A stretch of DNA of 17,895 bases from CAIVAT01 sp964455285 (GTDB lineage: Bacteria; Bacteroidota; Bacteroidia; Bacteroidales; FEN-979). The stretch covers positions 1 through 17,895 of the forward strand of contig CAYVVG010000071.1 in the NCBI GenBank assembly GCA_964455285.1, in the 5' to 3' direction. Of this stretch, positions 1 through 8,698 are shown in pieces (within the stretch, counting starts at the first letter, position 1; every line of letters starts with the position of its first letter). The notes beneath the pieces were generated by a model. That model made no database searches, was not told the DNA's origin, and saw only the letters and a program-made list of their open reading frames with translations. A program made the position numbers and the translations under genes.

Positions 1-43
1 GGGTGGTGGACCCCGTCAGGGTGGGGGGACCCCGTCGGGGTGG
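1..43. repeat. GC-rich tandem repeat at window edge, hairpin-forming
   Basis: Two units of 18-19 bp start at 1 and 19, each beginning GGGTGG and carrying GACCCCGTC, and a third begins at 38. ACCCC-GTC-GGGGT (29-41) can fold into a 5-bp hairpin with a 3-nt loop. The block lies just after the stop codon of the M23 peptidase gene, so it is in the 3' untranslated region of the long minus-strand operon. It could act as an mRNA 3' stabiliser or weak terminator, but I see no T tract. The array is cut by the window edge, so its full copy number is unknown. Confidence 0.5.
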
Positions 44-48
44 CCCTC

Positions 49-1773
49 CTACCGGATCAGGTCGGCCGTGTAACGCGTCGAATTCCCTACCCCATCGGTC
101 ACCACCAACTCGAAACGGCTCCTCCCGGGCTTCATCCTTTCATCGAAAAGGTACGTCAGGAGCTTGCTCTTCTCGTCGTAATCCATCAGGATCCATCGGC
201 CGTTCAGGGTTCCCCGGTAAGACTTGATGCCCGCCAGATTATCGGATATCCTGACCTGGATCGACGATTGACGGGACACCTTCTTTCCCGCATAGATATT
301 GACCGGCCGGATCACGGGGGGAACGTTATCCAACGCTAAAGCATAATTCCCGTATTCCCGGATCCTTGTCCTGATCCACCCGTTCTCGCTCACTCCTCCT
401 TTTGCGCTGAATTTATTCCCTGGCGAAACGCTTACGATCACCGCTTTTTGCTGCTGGACCGGCGTCAGCCCGTCCGGGCGAATGGACAGTGTGCACCAGG
501 TATGCAACGGAGTGCGCGCGTTCTGCAGGTGGTAAACAGGGGATACAGTGCCTTCGACAGCCGGGGTGTACATATAATCAAACAGGTAATCCTCGTAAAC
601 GGCCTCCCCGGGTACCTCTAACTTCATACCGTCGCGCAAAAAAAGGTTATCCTGCTTCCAGGTGAATACCGGGCCGGCATCCGTTTCGGCCGGCTTTGGC
701 CGGCCACCCCGACCCGCGGGCGGATGACTTCTGAGCGTAAATTCCAGGGTGGCGGCATTCCCGAAGGCATCCTTCACGGTATAGCGCACCGGGTGCACCC
801 CCTCGGCCGCAAAGTCCAGGATTCCCCGGTTCTCGACACCGGAAAAGACGCCCAACTTGTTGTTGGGAGCCACATAGCTCCGCTGGATTCGGTACTTGTG
901 CTGCACAAACGCAGGGAAATCGATCACGCTGTTCACATACCGGGTCTCGGAAAAAGCAAATCGGTCCATCTCCTGGAAAAATACCTGCCGGCCGTCGACC
1001 GACAATTCGATCGAACGAACACCGGTCTTCAGCCCTCCCTCCGCCTGATCGGAGGTCTCAATCCCCAGAATGATGCTCCCGGTAACGTTCACCGCACCGC
1101 CGGTTTGCAGCCGGTAGGCCGAACGGGTGCCTGTGACCGGCAGCAACAGGGCTTTGTCACTGAAATTGACCATGGAATTCTCTCCGTATGGATAGACCTT
1201 CAACCGGGTGATCTTCGGCGGGATGCCATCGGACCTCAGAAGACCGAAATCGGCTGGATCGAGGATCTCCTGGGTTTTGGTATCCCGGATCTCGAAATGG
1301 AGGTGGGGCCCTCCGGAAGAGCCGGAATTCCCGCTGTAAGCGATCAACTCACCCTTCTTCACCCTGATCAGTCCGGCCGGGACTTCCAGGTCGACAGCAA
1401 ATGACTCCTGCCTGTATTGTTGCTCTTTGGCCCAGGCGGCAACGGAACCGGAATAATTCCGGAGGTGGGCATACAGGGTAGTATATCCGTTGGGATGTGC
1501 AAGGTAGAGGGCTTTGCCGAAACCGGCAGAGGAGACGTTTACCCGCGAAACATATCCGTCGGCGGCAGCATAAACGGGCTTTCCCTCCACCCCTCCGGTG
1601 CGGATGTCGATGCCGGAATGGAAATGGTTGCGGCGGATCTCGCCGAACGACCCCGCAAGGGTGACCGGGTAATCGACCGGCGAGCGGAAATATCCTTTCG
1701 GATACAACTTTCCCTGGGAAGCTAAAGTTCCGGTAACCAACAGGAAAACCGACAGGATAAGCAGCCTCTTCAT
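49..1773 (-). CDS. Secreted M23-family metallopeptidase (LytM-like)
   Basis: The 574-residue protein starts with a signal peptide (MKRLLILSVFLLVTGTLAS, cleavage near residue 19-21). The LytM/M23 domain follows at about residues 35-180. It shows the zinc motif H52-x-G-x-D56, a YAHL segment with H103, and GPHLHFE with H157 and H159, so all expected zinc and catalytic residues are present. Members of this family cut peptidoglycan cross-bridges or act as regulators of other cell-wall hydrolases. Residues 185-574 form a long region without recognisable catalytic motifs, probably beta-sandwich domains as is common in Bacteroidetes members. The start lies 3 nt after the stop of the upstream dipeptidyl peptidase gene, so the two are translated from one mRNA. 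It is the last gene of the operon in this window. The peptidase call is firm; the substrate is not known. Confidence 0.9.
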   Translation of the reverse strand: MKRLLILSVFLLVTGTLASQGKLYPKGYFRSPVDYPVTLAGSFGEIRRNHFHSGIDIRTGGVEGKPVYAAADGYVSRVNVSSAGFGKALYLAHPNGYTTLYAHLRNYSGSVAAWAKEQQYRQESFAVDLEVPAGLIRVKKGELIAYSGNSGSSGGPHLHFEIRDTKTQEILDPADFGLLRSDGIPPKITRLKVYPYGENSMVNFSDKALLLPVTGTRSAYRLQTGGAVNVTGSIILGIETSDQAEGGLKTGVRSIELSVDGRQVFFQEMDRFAFSETRYVNSVIDFPAFVQHKYRIQRSYVAPNNKLGVFSGVENRGILDFAAEGVHPVRYTVKDAFGNAATLEFTLRSHPPAGRGGRPKPAETDAGPVFTWKQDNLFLRDGMKLEVPGEAVYEDYLFDYMYTPAVEGTVSPVYHLQNARTPLHTWCTLSIRPDGLTPVQQQKAVIVSVSPGNKFSAKGGVSENGWIRTRIREYGNYALALDNVPPVIRPVNIYAGKKVSRQSSIQVRISDNLAGIKSYRGTLNGRWILMDYDEKSKLLTYLFDERMKPGRSRFELVVTDGVGNSTRYTADLIR

Positions 1774-1776
1774 CGG

Positions 1777-3837
1777 CTAACGCACCGGCAGGTTCGAATA
1801 CCTTTTGGAGTACTGCATCATCTGATCCAGGAAATTGTCAGGATAGGAAATTTCCACATTGGTTATCTCCCCATCCCGCACGACTGCCCTGTACTCCGGG
1901 TTGATGAATCCTGCGTAAGGCGCAAGCTTAAGCCGCGCATACCTTTCGAGAACCTCCTTGTGAAGTTCGCCATCGACCTGCACCGCATATCGTTCGACCA
2001 GCTCCCGGGCAGCCTGATAATCACCCTCAGAGGTGATCCGCTGGACGAGGTTCAGCAACTCACCGAACAGTTTGCGCAACCTGTCATACTGGTTGATCCG
2101 GAAACAGGTCTTTCCGTCCCGCACAAACTTCTCGATGACCTTCTCCTCCAACCCCTTTTCGTAAACCCAGTGAGCGATCAGGGCACGGTCGCGCATATGC
2201 GATTCCTCGATGGTCTTTCCGGGTTGAATGCGCACGAGCTGGGTCATCAACCCGTTGCGGATGAAATTGTCATATTCCGCCATCCAGACACCCGGATGGG
2301 TCACCAGTCCCAGATCGGCCATCTTCGGATCGCCGATGTAGTATAACGCGAAAAGATCAGCGCGCGCCTCCTCGATGGTCGAGTGGTAGTTCTTCAGGGC
2401 ATCGCCGGAAACCCCCTTGTTGAGCTGTCCGGACCCGTGACCGAGGCATTCGTGGAGGTCGGTGGTCAGATTCCCGGCAAGGTACCCGAAGGATTCCGCC
2501 CGTTCAACTTCCCCGGGGGAGGCCGCGAACTCCTGCAGGAAACCATTGCCTTTCGCCGCCTGGTCGTACGAATAGGTGATGTTGTCGATGGTGACCGACT
2601 TCGAGCCGTAATCCTTCCGGATCCAGTTGGCGTTGGGCAGGTTGATCCCGATGGGGGTGGTCGGATGGCAGTCGCCCCCCAGGATGGCTGCGGTGATGAC
2701 CTTGGCGGTCACTCCCCTGACTTTTTTCTTTTTAAATTCGGGTGCCACCGGTGAATGATCCTCAAAATACTGGGCATTCGCACTGATGATCTCGGTTCTC
2801 CGGGTTGCTTCCTCATCCTTGAAATTAACGAGGGCCTCCCAGGTGCCTTTGGTCGCCAGCGGGTCACCGTACACCTCGATAAATCCGTTCACAAAGTCGA
2901 CCTTCGAGTTCAGGTCTTTCACCCATTCAATGTTGTATTCGTCCCAGGTGACCAGGTTACCGGTGCGGTAATATTCGATGAGCTTCTGCACTGCCAGGTG
3001 CTGCTCAGGCGTTTCTGTCACGGTCAGCGCCTTCTCCAGCCACGCGATCACCTTCGTGATCGCCTGTGAATAAAGTCCGTCCGCCTTATAAACCTGTTCG
3101 GTCGCCTTTCCGTTCGTCTTCACCAGCCTTGAGTTCAGCCCGAAAGAGACCAGTGTGTCGCGGCCGTTCTTCCGTGCCTCTTCCTTCATTGCCTGGTAGA
3201 AACTCTCCGCTTCGGCCTGAGTCACTCCGTCATAAAAATTCGAGGCCGACGTCTCCACCAGGTCCTTTCCCGGGTCCAGGTTCACACGCTTTGGCGCTAT
3301 GTCGGGGTTGAAGAGGATCGACGTCATCTCATCCCGGAAATGAACCAGGGTTTGTCCCTTTGCCAGCGGCAGCTTGTGCTGTGGTGTCTTGTCGAGCAGG
3401 GCCGCAAAATAAGCACGGTCGAATTCCGGCAGGAATTTATCGGTGGAATAATGGTGGTGGATCCCGTTGCAGAACCAGACCCGCTTCAGGTAAACGGTGA
3501 ATTTCCGGAAATCGCCGGTGCTCCTGTCTCCCGAAAAATGCTCCTGGATCGCTTCGAGGGTATGCCTGATCAACAGGTTGTACTTGTAATTCTGATCATA
3601 CGTAATATCCCGACCACAAAGAGCGGCCTGGCTGAGATAGTAGATCAACGTCTTTTGCTTCAGGCTCAGTTTTTCGAATCCGGGCACCTGGTAACGGAGG
3701 ATCCGGGCATCGGCGAACTGCTCGGTCAGATACCGGAATTCCGGTACGGATTCCGGGGAGGTGGCCGTTTCGACCTGCGGCAGGGCCGGTTCTATGCATG
3801 TGACAGTCATGAGAAAGATTGCTGCTAATTTCTTCAT
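1777..3837 (-). CDS. Dipeptidyl peptidase III (peptidase family M49), exported
   Basis: This 686-residue zinc peptidase removes dipeptides from the N-terminus of oligopeptides. The family-defining motif HECLGH is at 462-467 and the second motif EEARAD at 489-494, giving zinc ligands H462, H467 and probably E490. The 28-residue spacing between first and third ligand is the short bacterial form; the human enzyme has a longer spacing. An N-terminal hydrophobic segment (residues 3-20, with Cys14) indicates export. It may be a lipoprotein, but the lipobox is poor, so an ordinary signal peptide is equally possible. The total length fits the bacterial family. The gene lies 13 nt downstream of the comB-like gene and 3 nt upstream of the M23 gene. 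Peptide scavenging in the periplasm is a reasonable role. Confidence 0.93.
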   Translation of the reverse strand: MKKLAAIFLMTVTCIEPALPQVETATSPESVPEFRYLTEQFADARILRYQVPGFEKLSLKQKTLIYYLSQAALCGRDITYDQNYKYNLLIRHTLEAIQEHFSGDRSTGDFRKFTVYLKRVWFCNGIHHHYSTDKFLPEFDRAYFAALLDKTPQHKLPLAKGQTLVHFRDEMTSILFNPDIAPKRVNLDPGKDLVETSASNFYDGVTQAEAESFYQAMKEEARKNGRDTLVSFGLNSRLVKTNGKATEQVYKADGLYSQAITKVIAWLEKALTVTETPEQHLAVQKLIEYYRTGNLVTWDEYNIEWVKDLNSKVDFVNGFIEVYGDPLATKGTWEALVNFKDEEATRRTEIISANAQYFEDHSPVAPEFKKKKVRGVTAKVITAAILGGDCHPTTPIGINLPNANWIRKDYGSKSVTIDNITYSYDQAAKGNGFLQEFAASPGEVERAESFGYLAGNLTTDLHECLGHGSGQLNKGVSGDALKNYHSTIEEARADLFALYYIGDPKMADLGLVTHPGVWMAEYDNFIRNGLMTQLVRIQPGKTIEESHMRDRALIAHWVYEKGLEEKVIEKFVRDGKTCFRINQYDRLRKLFGELLNLVQRITSEGDYQAARELVERYAVQVDGELHKEVLERYARLKLAPYAGFINPEYRAVVRDGEITNVEISYPDNFLDQMMQYSKRYSNLPVR

Positions 3838-3850
3838 ATTGAATTATTTG

Positions 3851-4588
3851 TCATTGCTCGTCGGTAATTCTGCCATTCCGGTAAACGGGTACCACCCGGG
3901 TCGTATCGGGAGCCAGCGAATAGGGGATCACATCGTCGAGATGAAGGGCTTTCAGCCGGTGACGATGCGCGGCTTTTTCAAGGTAGCCGTTCAGATCGCC
4001 CCGGGCCGTTTTCCAGAGGTCGATCGCCGCGGCTGTCGAGTCACAGGTCGACTGGAACGAGCCCGGTTGCATCAGTCTGTCGGCGAGAGCACCTGCAAAA
4101 AGGGTGTCCTCGAGACAAAAGCGGTTCTTCCATCCCGAACAGAGGATCACCACCGGCAAGCCCTGGCGGATCACCCAGCCGGTCAGGGCCGACAGGTTCG
4201 TAAAGGCTCCGATAGCCACGCAAACGGCTTCCCTGGCTATGTTGAGGGCCCGGGTGCCATTGGTGGTGCAATAAACGAGCGTCTTCCCTCCTACCGCCTC
4301 CCGGGTAAAGTTAAAAGCGGAGTTCCCGAAATCGGCAAAATCCAGCTTCTTCCCGTCCTGTTCCGAAGCCACCAGGTATCCCTTCTCCTTCAAAGCCCGG
4401 GCCTCTTCGGCGGTGGCCACCGGCAGAATTTCGGAGACCCCGTTCTCGAAAGCGGCACAGATCGAGGTGGTGGCACGCAGGATGTCGACGAGCACCACGA
4501 TCGCATGATCGCGGATCTGCACCTCGGGAAACAGCTTGGGCGTGAAGCACACCTCGAGGGCCTGCTGACCGGCCGGGTTCACTTCCAT
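3851..4588 (-). CDS. comB: ComB-like 2-phosphosulfolactate phosphatase family protein
   Basis: The 245-residue protein matches the ComB family, whose founder dephosphorylates 2-phosphosulfolactate in archaeal coenzyme M synthesis. Visible family segments, counted from the ATG used here, are VDILRATTS near 34-42, FGNSAFNF near 87-94 (GNS followed by Ala where Pro is usual), CTTNGTRA near 107-114, and CSG followed by LEDTLFAGAL near 150-168. I chose the ATG at 4586-4588. A TTG start at 4613-4615 would add nine residues and overlap the preceding LRR gene, whereas the ATG leaves a 5-nt gap as elsewhere in the operon. Bacteroidetes do not make coenzyme M by the archaeal route, so the true substrate here may be sulfolactate-related or something else. 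Family call firm, reaction less so. Confidence 0.88.
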   Translation of the reverse strand: MEVNPAGQQALEVCFTPKLFPEVQIRDHAIVVLVDILRATTSICAAFENGVSEILPVATAEEARALKEKGYLVASEQDGKKLDFADFGNSAFNFTREAVGGKTLVYCTTNGTRALNIAREAVCVAIGAFTNLSALTGWVIRQGLPVVILCSGWKNRFCLEDTLFAGALADRLMQPGSFQSTCDSTAAAIDLWKTARGDLNGYLEKAAHRHRLKALHLDDVIPYSLAPDTTRVVPVYRNGRITDEQ

Positions 4589-4593
4589 ATCAA

Positions 4594-7212
4594 TCAATAA
4601 TAGATGATCTCGCAACCGGGATGGGTGAGCCGGAGCTTGTCCACCCGCTTGGCCGAGACTTTTGTGTTGAACATCTTCACCGAGGTCAGTGAGGCCATGG
4701 CATCGAGCACATCGACATTGCCCACCCGGGTATTGTAAAACTCGATCACTTTCAGGTTCACCAGCTTCTGCAGGTACTTCAGGTTCTTCACCTGGGTGCC
4801 GTTGAATTTCAGCACCTCGAGTTTCATCATGTTCTGCAACGCGTCGAGGTCCTCCACCTGGGTATTCGAAAAGTCGAGCTCGGTCAGCGCCGGCAGTCCT
4901 GCCACCGGCATCAGGTCAACGATGGGATTCTTCTGGCAATGCAGCACCTTCAGCTTCGGTAGGCGGGCCACCGGGTCGAGCCGCGACACCGTGGTGCCCG
5001 AAAAACGCAGATCGGCCAACCGGGAAAGGTGGTGAAGCGGCCCCAGGTCGCTGATCTGGAAATTCTCGGCGATCGAAACCGCCGTGAGCCCGGCAATCTG
5101 CTGGAGCTGAAGCTTATCCGGATCACCTTCGACCCCGGTAAGGCTGCGGAACACCTCTTTCCATGCCGGGGATAACCCCTGCCACCATTCGGCATTTTCA
5201 TAGGTCCGGTAAACCACCAGGCACCCAGGGTTCAAACCGGCAAAACGGTCGGCCTCGGCCACCGTCACCGGGGTGTTGTCGGCCAGTACCAGCTTCAGCG
5301 ACTTCAGCTCCTGCAACGGGGTCAGGTCGCCGATCTGGGTGTTGTCGATGTTCAGGCTCTCCAGCAGGGTGAGTGAAGCCAGGGGCCCGAGGGAACTGAT
5401 GCGTGTGTTGGACGCATTGAGGAACTTCAGTTCGGTCAGGTCCTTCAGCGGATCCAGCGTCGTAATCCCTGTGCTCTGGCACTGGAGGAAACGAAGCAGG
5501 ATCAACCGGCTTAGAGGAGCCAGCGAGGTAAGCGCAAGACGGCCGGTGACGTTGATGCTGTCGAGCAATGCCATCTGGTGCAGCTGCTCGGTGTTAGGCT
5601 GCCCGTTAAAATCCATATACAGGTTGAACACGTTCTGCCATTCGGCGGGCATCGCCCTCCACCAGCCGGCCAGTTCGGCCGAAGCGTAAACCAGGGAAAC
5701 GTCGGGCCGCTTCTTCAGGAAGGCGAGCGCCTCCTTCTGACCGACCCCTGTATGGTTGCAGAACACCCGCTGCAGCTTCGGCAACCCTTCCAGCGGAGTC
5801 AGGCCGGAGACGGAGGTGCTGTCGCACAACAGGATCCGCAAACCTGCCATGTTCCGCAGAGGCTCCAGGCCGGATATGCCGGTCGAAGAAAGATTGAGCA
5901 GTTCCATATTGACAAGCCCGGTCAAGGGCGCCAGGTCCCTGATATTTGTACGGTCGATGCGCAGCTCTTTCAGCTGGATGAGATCGCGGACAAACTCCAG
6001 GGATGCAACCGCCGTACCGCTGATATCCAGCGCCGTGAGGGAGGGGAAGGAAGGGATCACTGAAAAATCGGCAACCGGGGCCCCTCTCAGCCGTAACTGG
6101 CTGATCCGGTTGCAGTAATGCAGGGGTTCGAGGTTGGTCACCCGGGTGCCTGAAAGGTCAAGGACCTCCAGCTTGTTGAGATTCCGGAGCGCCATCAGGT
6201 CGTTCACACCCGTTCCGGAAAGATCCAGTTCCTTCAGATCGGGAAGCTTGTTCAGGGGTTGCAGATCCTGAAGGCCGCCTTTCCCTGAAAGGTCAAGCCG
6301 GGTAGTCCTGACAATCTGCCCCAGGAACCGGTAGAATTCAGATCCCATGATAAAGGTACGCTCACCGCCGATCACCGCGACTGAGTCGTTAAAACTGTCG
6401 ATCGAAGCCATCGGCATTGTCCCTTCCAGTTTCATCCCCTCAGCCAGTACCGCTTTCCAGTCGGGCGGCAGGGCATTCCACCAGTAGCGAAGGTCCTCCT
6501 TCTCATTCAGCTTGGTGGTGTAAACGCTCACGATCTTCAGTTGCTGCTTCACCGAATCGAAATTCATCTCGATGTACCGCACCTTGTTCGAACTCACCGA
6601 ATCGCCGTCAAGCGTAATGCCCCGCAGGTTCCGGTTGGCGGTCACCTTGAAAAAGGTATGACCGTCGTCGCCCGATGAAACGCTCACATCCTGAACGGTG
6701 TAGCTGAATTTCGCGCTTTTGAAAAAGAAACTCACATCGATCAGATAGGAGGGCATGTCCTTGTACAGGGGCACCAGCCGGTTCTCCTCCAGGTCGTCTT
6801 CAATCTGCACCTTGTCGTTCCAGCACCATTTCAGGTAACTCTGCGACAGGATGGTCTGTTTTTCATTGACCGGGTTGCGGGGATCGGAGAGGAAATTGAG
6901 CGAACTCTCGAAAAAACGCACCAGCGGCGATACCTGCGTTTTAAACGTATCGAGGCGGTTCGGTTCAATGATGCCTGCCCTGACGATCTCCGGTTCCGCT
7001 CTCTTCTCTTCCGCTTTTTTCGCAGGAGTGGCCTTCGCCGTGTTCTTGCCGGCAGGAAGTCGCGTTCCCGGTTTCGACTTTGCGGTGTTCGATTTGCCCT
7101 TGGTGGATTTTACCCCCGATGCCGGCTTTTTTTTGCCCGTCGTCCGGGTTTGCGGCCAGGAGGGTGCGGCGATCGCGGCAACGAGGAGCAACAGCACCAA
7201 CAGTCTCTTCAT
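4594..7212 (-). CDS. Secreted leucine-rich-repeat protein with three Trp-Trp-capped LRR modules
   Basis: This 872-residue protein opens with a signal peptide (residues 1-20) and a Lys/Ala/Thr/Pro-rich linker (22-75). A region of about 85-240 follows that resembles the two small secreted proteins encoded just upstream. The rest is three modules. Each begins with a cap of the form W-W-x-x-[LM]-[PS]-x-x-W-[KQ] (Trp pairs at 244, 517 and 676). Each continues with 22-23-residue LRRs of the internalin/SDS22 type (LxxLxxLDLSGTxVxxLxPL), and each closes with a short strand near 502-509, 661-668 or 864-871 (NPGCLVVY, HPGCEIIY and a weaker RPDVSLVY). LRR surfaces bind proteins or glycans, so a scaffold or receptor role in the envelope is likely, but the ligand is unknown. 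The start is 6 nt after the upstream stop, indicating translational coupling. Confidence 0.85.
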   Translation of the reverse strand: MKRLLVLLLLVAAIAAPSWPQTRTTGKKKPASGVKSTKGKSNTAKSKPGTRLPAGKNTAKATPAKKAEEKRAEPEIVRAGIIEPNRLDTFKTQVSPLVRFFESSLNFLSDPRNPVNEKQTILSQSYLKWCWNDKVQIEDDLEENRLVPLYKDMPSYLIDVSFFFKSAKFSYTVQDVSVSSGDDGHTFFKVTANRNLRGITLDGDSVSSNKVRYIEMNFDSVKQQLKIVSVYTTKLNEKEDLRYWWNALPPDWKAVLAEGMKLEGTMPMASIDSFNDSVAVIGGERTFIMGSEFYRFLGQIVRTTRLDLSGKGGLQDLQPLNKLPDLKELDLSGTGVNDLMALRNLNKLEVLDLSGTRVTNLEPLHYCNRISQLRLRGAPVADFSVIPSFPSLTALDISGTAVASLEFVRDLIQLKELRIDRTNIRDLAPLTGLVNMELLNLSSTGISGLEPLRNMAGLRILLCDSTSVSGLTPLEGLPKLQRVFCNHTGVGQKEALAFLKKRPDVSLVYASAELAGWWRAMPAEWQNVFNLYMDFNGQPNTEQLHQMALLDSINVTGRLALTSLAPLSRLILLRFLQCQSTGITTLDPLKDLTELKFLNASNTRISSLGPLASLTLLESLNIDNTQIGDLTPLQELKSLKLVLADNTPVTVAEADRFAGLNPGCLVVYRTYENAEWWQGLSPAWKEVFRSLTGVEGDPDKLQLQQIAGLTAVSIAENFQISDLGPLHHLSRLADLRFSGTTVSRLDPVARLPKLKVLHCQKNPIVDLMPVAGLPALTELDFSNTQVEDLDALQNMMKLEVLKFNGTQVKNLKYLQKLVNLKVIEFYNTRVGNVDVLDAMASLTSVKMFNTKVSAKRVDKLRLTHPGCEIIYY

Positions 7213-7218
7213 ACCATC

Positions 7219-8052
7219 CTAATTGACATGCGAATAATTCTTCATCAGTTCCTTCTTCTCCTTTTCCGTCACCCGGAGCAGGTTGGAAATAAGCCAACCC
7301 GAATTCATCGTGTTCCGGTTGAACCACGAAAGCTCGAAATACCAGTTGTGGACCTGGAAAATATGGAATTTCACATGGCTGACATCCACGAACGTGAGGT
7401 TGCCGTTTTTCATCTCCATGACAAAGAGGGCAGTCATGTCGGGCTGGTACCCCGTTTCGAAGTAAAAATCGAGCTTCTCCGGTTCCCGGAAGGCTTTGTG
7501 AAGGTTCATGAAGTCCAGCTCATGGCTCATGGGATGGATGAAATATTTGAGGTTCGCCGTGTCGTTCAGGTGGGTGAACCAGGCATTGAAACGGTCGAAA
7601 TAAACATTGGATATCACCCATTTATACCCGCTGCGCTGCTTTTCGATCTTCAGGTAAAGGATCAGGTTGCCCTTTTCCTTTTTATACAGGAACGAAGCGG
7701 TCACTTCGGCGAACCATCCCGGGGCATAGAAGTCAAGCAGGGCCGGGTTTTTCTTGTTCAGTGCTTCGTCGGTGAAGACGAACCTGGCATCGGAGCTGAT
7801 GTTCGGGCTGGCATTGTCGAACAGCATGTTCAGGTATTTCCTGCGGGTCTTGAGGTCGCGGTAACCGGGATTGCCCGGGTAATAGCGCTTGCCCTGCACG
7901 TCCTCCTCTCCGTTGAAGCGAAGAAAGAATTGGTTGACCTGCTTGGTCTGGGCGTACAAAAGGGATTCATCGCCCGTCAGCGTACCGATGGATCCCTGTC
8001 CCAGGCCCAGCATGGGCAATATAAAAAGAGCAATCCATGTGAGTCGTCGCAT
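7219..8052 (-). CDS. Small secreted protein of unknown function, possible NTF2-like fold
   Basis: I do not recognise a named family. The 277-residue protein has a signal peptide (MRRLTWIALFILPMLGLGQG). Next comes an N-terminal helix with QVNQFFLRFN near residues 38-47, then RRKYLNMLF and NISSDARFVF. Alternating beta segments rich in aromatic residues follow, including GNLILYLKIEKQ and YKWVISNVYFDRF, the latter near 144-156. This layout is reminiscent of NTF2-like or cystatin-like folds and parallels the 192-residue neighbour and the N-terminal region of the LRR protein, which points to related modules. There are no catalytic motifs. It lies 62 nt after the upstream gene, across an AT-rich hairpin repeat, and 6 nt before the LRR gene. 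Likely an envelope component working with the LRR protein; this is inferred from linkage only. Confidence 0.75.
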   Translation of the reverse strand: MRRLTWIALFILPMLGLGQGSIGTLTGDESLLYAQTKQVNQFFLRFNGEEDVQGKRYYPGNPGYRDLKTRRKYLNMLFDNASPNISSDARFVFTDEALNKKNPALLDFYAPGWFAEVTASFLYKKEKGNLILYLKIEKQRSGYKWVISNVYFDRFNAWFTHLNDTANLKYFIHPMSHELDFMNLHKAFREPEKLDFYFETGYQPDMTALFVMEMKNGNLTFVDVSHVKFHIFQVHNWYFELSWFNRNTMNSGWLISNLLRVTEKEKKELMKNYSHVN

Positions 8053-8061
8053 AGAAATGAT

Positions 8062-8107
8062 TAAAAATTAAAAATTAAAAATTACTTCCGTAATCCGTAA
8101 TTTTTAA
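8062..8107. repeat. AT-rich direct repeat and 11-bp hairpin between operon genes
   Basis: AAAAATT occurs three times in tandem from about 8063. An 11-bp perfect inverted repeat follows: TTAAAAATTAC at 8075-8085 and GTAATTTTTAA at 8097-8107, with an 11-nt loop. CCGTAAT is also directly repeated at 8088-8094 and 8095-8101. The block fills the 62-nt gap between two minus-strand genes that are otherwise closely packed. As RNA it would form an A/U hairpin that could lower or protect the downstream message. Confidence 0.75.
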
Positions 8108-8114
8108 TTCGTAA

Positions 8115-8693
8115 TTACTTGGAAGTCTCTTTTACCCGGATGTCGCCCAGCATGACATCCCAGAAACCGATCAGGCGTCCGCCGATCTGGGTCTCCTTGC
8201 GTTTGACATACACGGTGATGTCCTTCTTGGTGGTATCCTCATACACCAGTCCCTTCTCCTTGTCATAGGCCTGGAATCGCTGGTAGATGGTGATCACGCC
8301 GACATAGGTTCCATCGGGCTGCCTTACCAGGTCGCTCACATACTGGATCTTGTACCATTCGATGGTCACCTTGTCGTAGTTGAGTTGCATGAGGCGGTCG
8401 AAATACTCGCGCACCTTATAGTAATTGACATCCTGACGGTTGAGCGACGATACGCCCACTTCACTGTTCTCCATGAAGAGTTCCACGGCCCGTTCGATCA
8501 CCCGCTGGGCATCGGACCACGCCGTTTGCTTGTTGCCGATGATGCTGATGTATTTACTCAGGTCGCGCACCTTTTCGAGGGCGAGGCTGTCGATGGCCTG
8601 CTTGCGTTGCGGCGAGATATTGTCCTGTGCGGCAGCCCCCGTCGATCCGGCGAGGAGCGTTGCCAGTATGATCACTGAAAGAAATCGGTTCAT
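8115..8693 (-). CDS. Small secreted protein of unknown function, possible NTF2-like fold
   Basis: This 192-residue protein carries a signal peptide (MNRFLSVIILATLLAGSTGAAA, cleavage near residue 22). The mature part begins with two helices (LEKVRDLSKYISIIGN and RVIERAVELFM), then EVGVSSLNR and a strongly aromatic stretch (VNYYKVREYFDRLMQLNY). It ends with beta segments such as YVGVITIYQRF, ITVYVKRKE and LIGFWDVMLGDIRV. The order helix, helix, four or more strands fits an NTF2-like fold, but no enzyme residues are evident. The start is 5 nt after the stop of the lipoprotein-like gene, so the pair is probably translationally coupled. The related layout of the next two gene products suggests a duplicated family within one operon. 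Function unknown. Confidence 0.75.
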   Translation of the reverse strand: MNRFLSVIILATLLAGSTGAAAQDNISPQRKQAIDSLALEKVRDLSKYISIIGNKQTAWSDAQRVIERAVELFMENSEVGVSSLNRQDVNYYKVREYFDRLMQLNYDKVTIEWYKIQYVSDLVRQPDGTYVGVITIYQRFQAYDKEKGLVYEDTTKKDITVYVKRKETQIGGRLIGFWDVMLGDIRVKETSK

Positions 8694-8698
8694 GGTCC

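Noticed and set aside
4589..4615. TTG start for the comB-like gene
   Set aside because: It overlaps the LRR gene and adds residues not expected in the family. The ATG at 4586-4588 fits the operon spacing.
7150..8064. 304-codon open frame on the plus strand opposite the 277-residue gene
   Set aside because: The minus-strand frame has a signal peptide, tight operon spacing and sensible composition. The plus-strand frame has none of these.
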